Made by a program: the position numbers and the translations under genes
Part shown: piece after piece, positions 38,084 to 39,148 of the stretch
Layout: every line of letters begins with the position of its first letter
How positions within the stretch are numbered: the stretch's first letter is position 1
Assembly (NCBI GenBank): GCA_028277365.1
Contig: JANQGK010000043.1
Span: 1-39,148 of the forward strand
Length of the DNA stretch: 39,148 nucleotides
Direction of reading: 5' to 3'
Source: Halieaceae bacterium
GTDB lineage: Bacteria; Pseudomonadota; Gammaproteobacteria; Pseudomonadales; Halieaceae
Notes under the pieces: generated by a model
Databases searched by the model: none
What the model was told of the DNA's origin: nothing
The model's input: the letters and a program-made list of their open reading frames with translations, nothing else

Positions 38084-39148
<1,065 letters not shown>

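Overview
This is a GC-rich (about 60% by eye) chromosomal core region from a gammaproteobacterium. Three things point there: the str/S10/spc/alpha ribosomal superoperon, the uvrA–MFS–ssb and ispB/rplU–rpmA–obgE neighbourhoods, and the fabA–fabB pair. The protein sequences and gene order look to me like marine Cellvibrionales/Halieaceae (OM60/NOR5 type). That placement is inference from memory, not a database result.

Layout. (1) 1-530: the 3' end of tuf, a GNRA-looped palindrome, an intrinsic terminator, and two ~120-bp long-armed palindromic elements that share a core but not their arms. (2) 531-4954: three non-ribosomal genes between tuf and rpsJ, namely a P-type ATPase and a DUF501 protein on the minus strand and a membrane-anchored alpha/beta hydrolase on the plus strand. 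(3) 5051-15899: a strong sigma70-type promoter followed by 23 genes, rpsJ to rpmJ (S10 and spc groups plus secY), with no room for a separate spc promoter. (4) 15919-19224: the alpha operon with its own promoter and a structured leader (rpsM, rpsK, rpsD, rpoA, rplQ), ending in an intrinsic terminator. A perfect 23-bp inverted repeat lies between rpoA and rplQ. (5) 19276-25236: a DUF6498-like membrane protein, uvrA (minus), a YajR-like MFS transporter and ssb. (6) 25287-27933: a degenerate SDR-fold protein overlapping moaB, then moeA. (7) 27918-29675: fabB and fabA (minus). (8) 29885-36440: a sugar-nucleotide precursor cluster, with manC, galU and manB on plus and a TviB/WbpO-type UDP-sugar dehydrogenase and pgi on minus. 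(9) 36505-39148: ispB (minus) divergent from rplU–rpmA–obgE, with obgE cut by the window end.

How the genes work together. The centre of the window makes the ribosome, the Sec translocon channel and the RNA polymerase alpha subunit, under promoters with GC-rich discriminators of the kind linked to growth-rate control. The sugar cluster can take glucose-6-P/fructose-6-P to GDP-mannose, UDP-glucose and a UDP-uronic acid, as expected for exopolysaccharide or O-antigen supply. The fab and moa/moe genes are housekeeping.

The least explained features are non-coding. They are the two covarying palindromic elements near tuf, the inverted repeat inside the alpha operon, and the structured spacers rpsJ–rplC and rpsM–rpsK.
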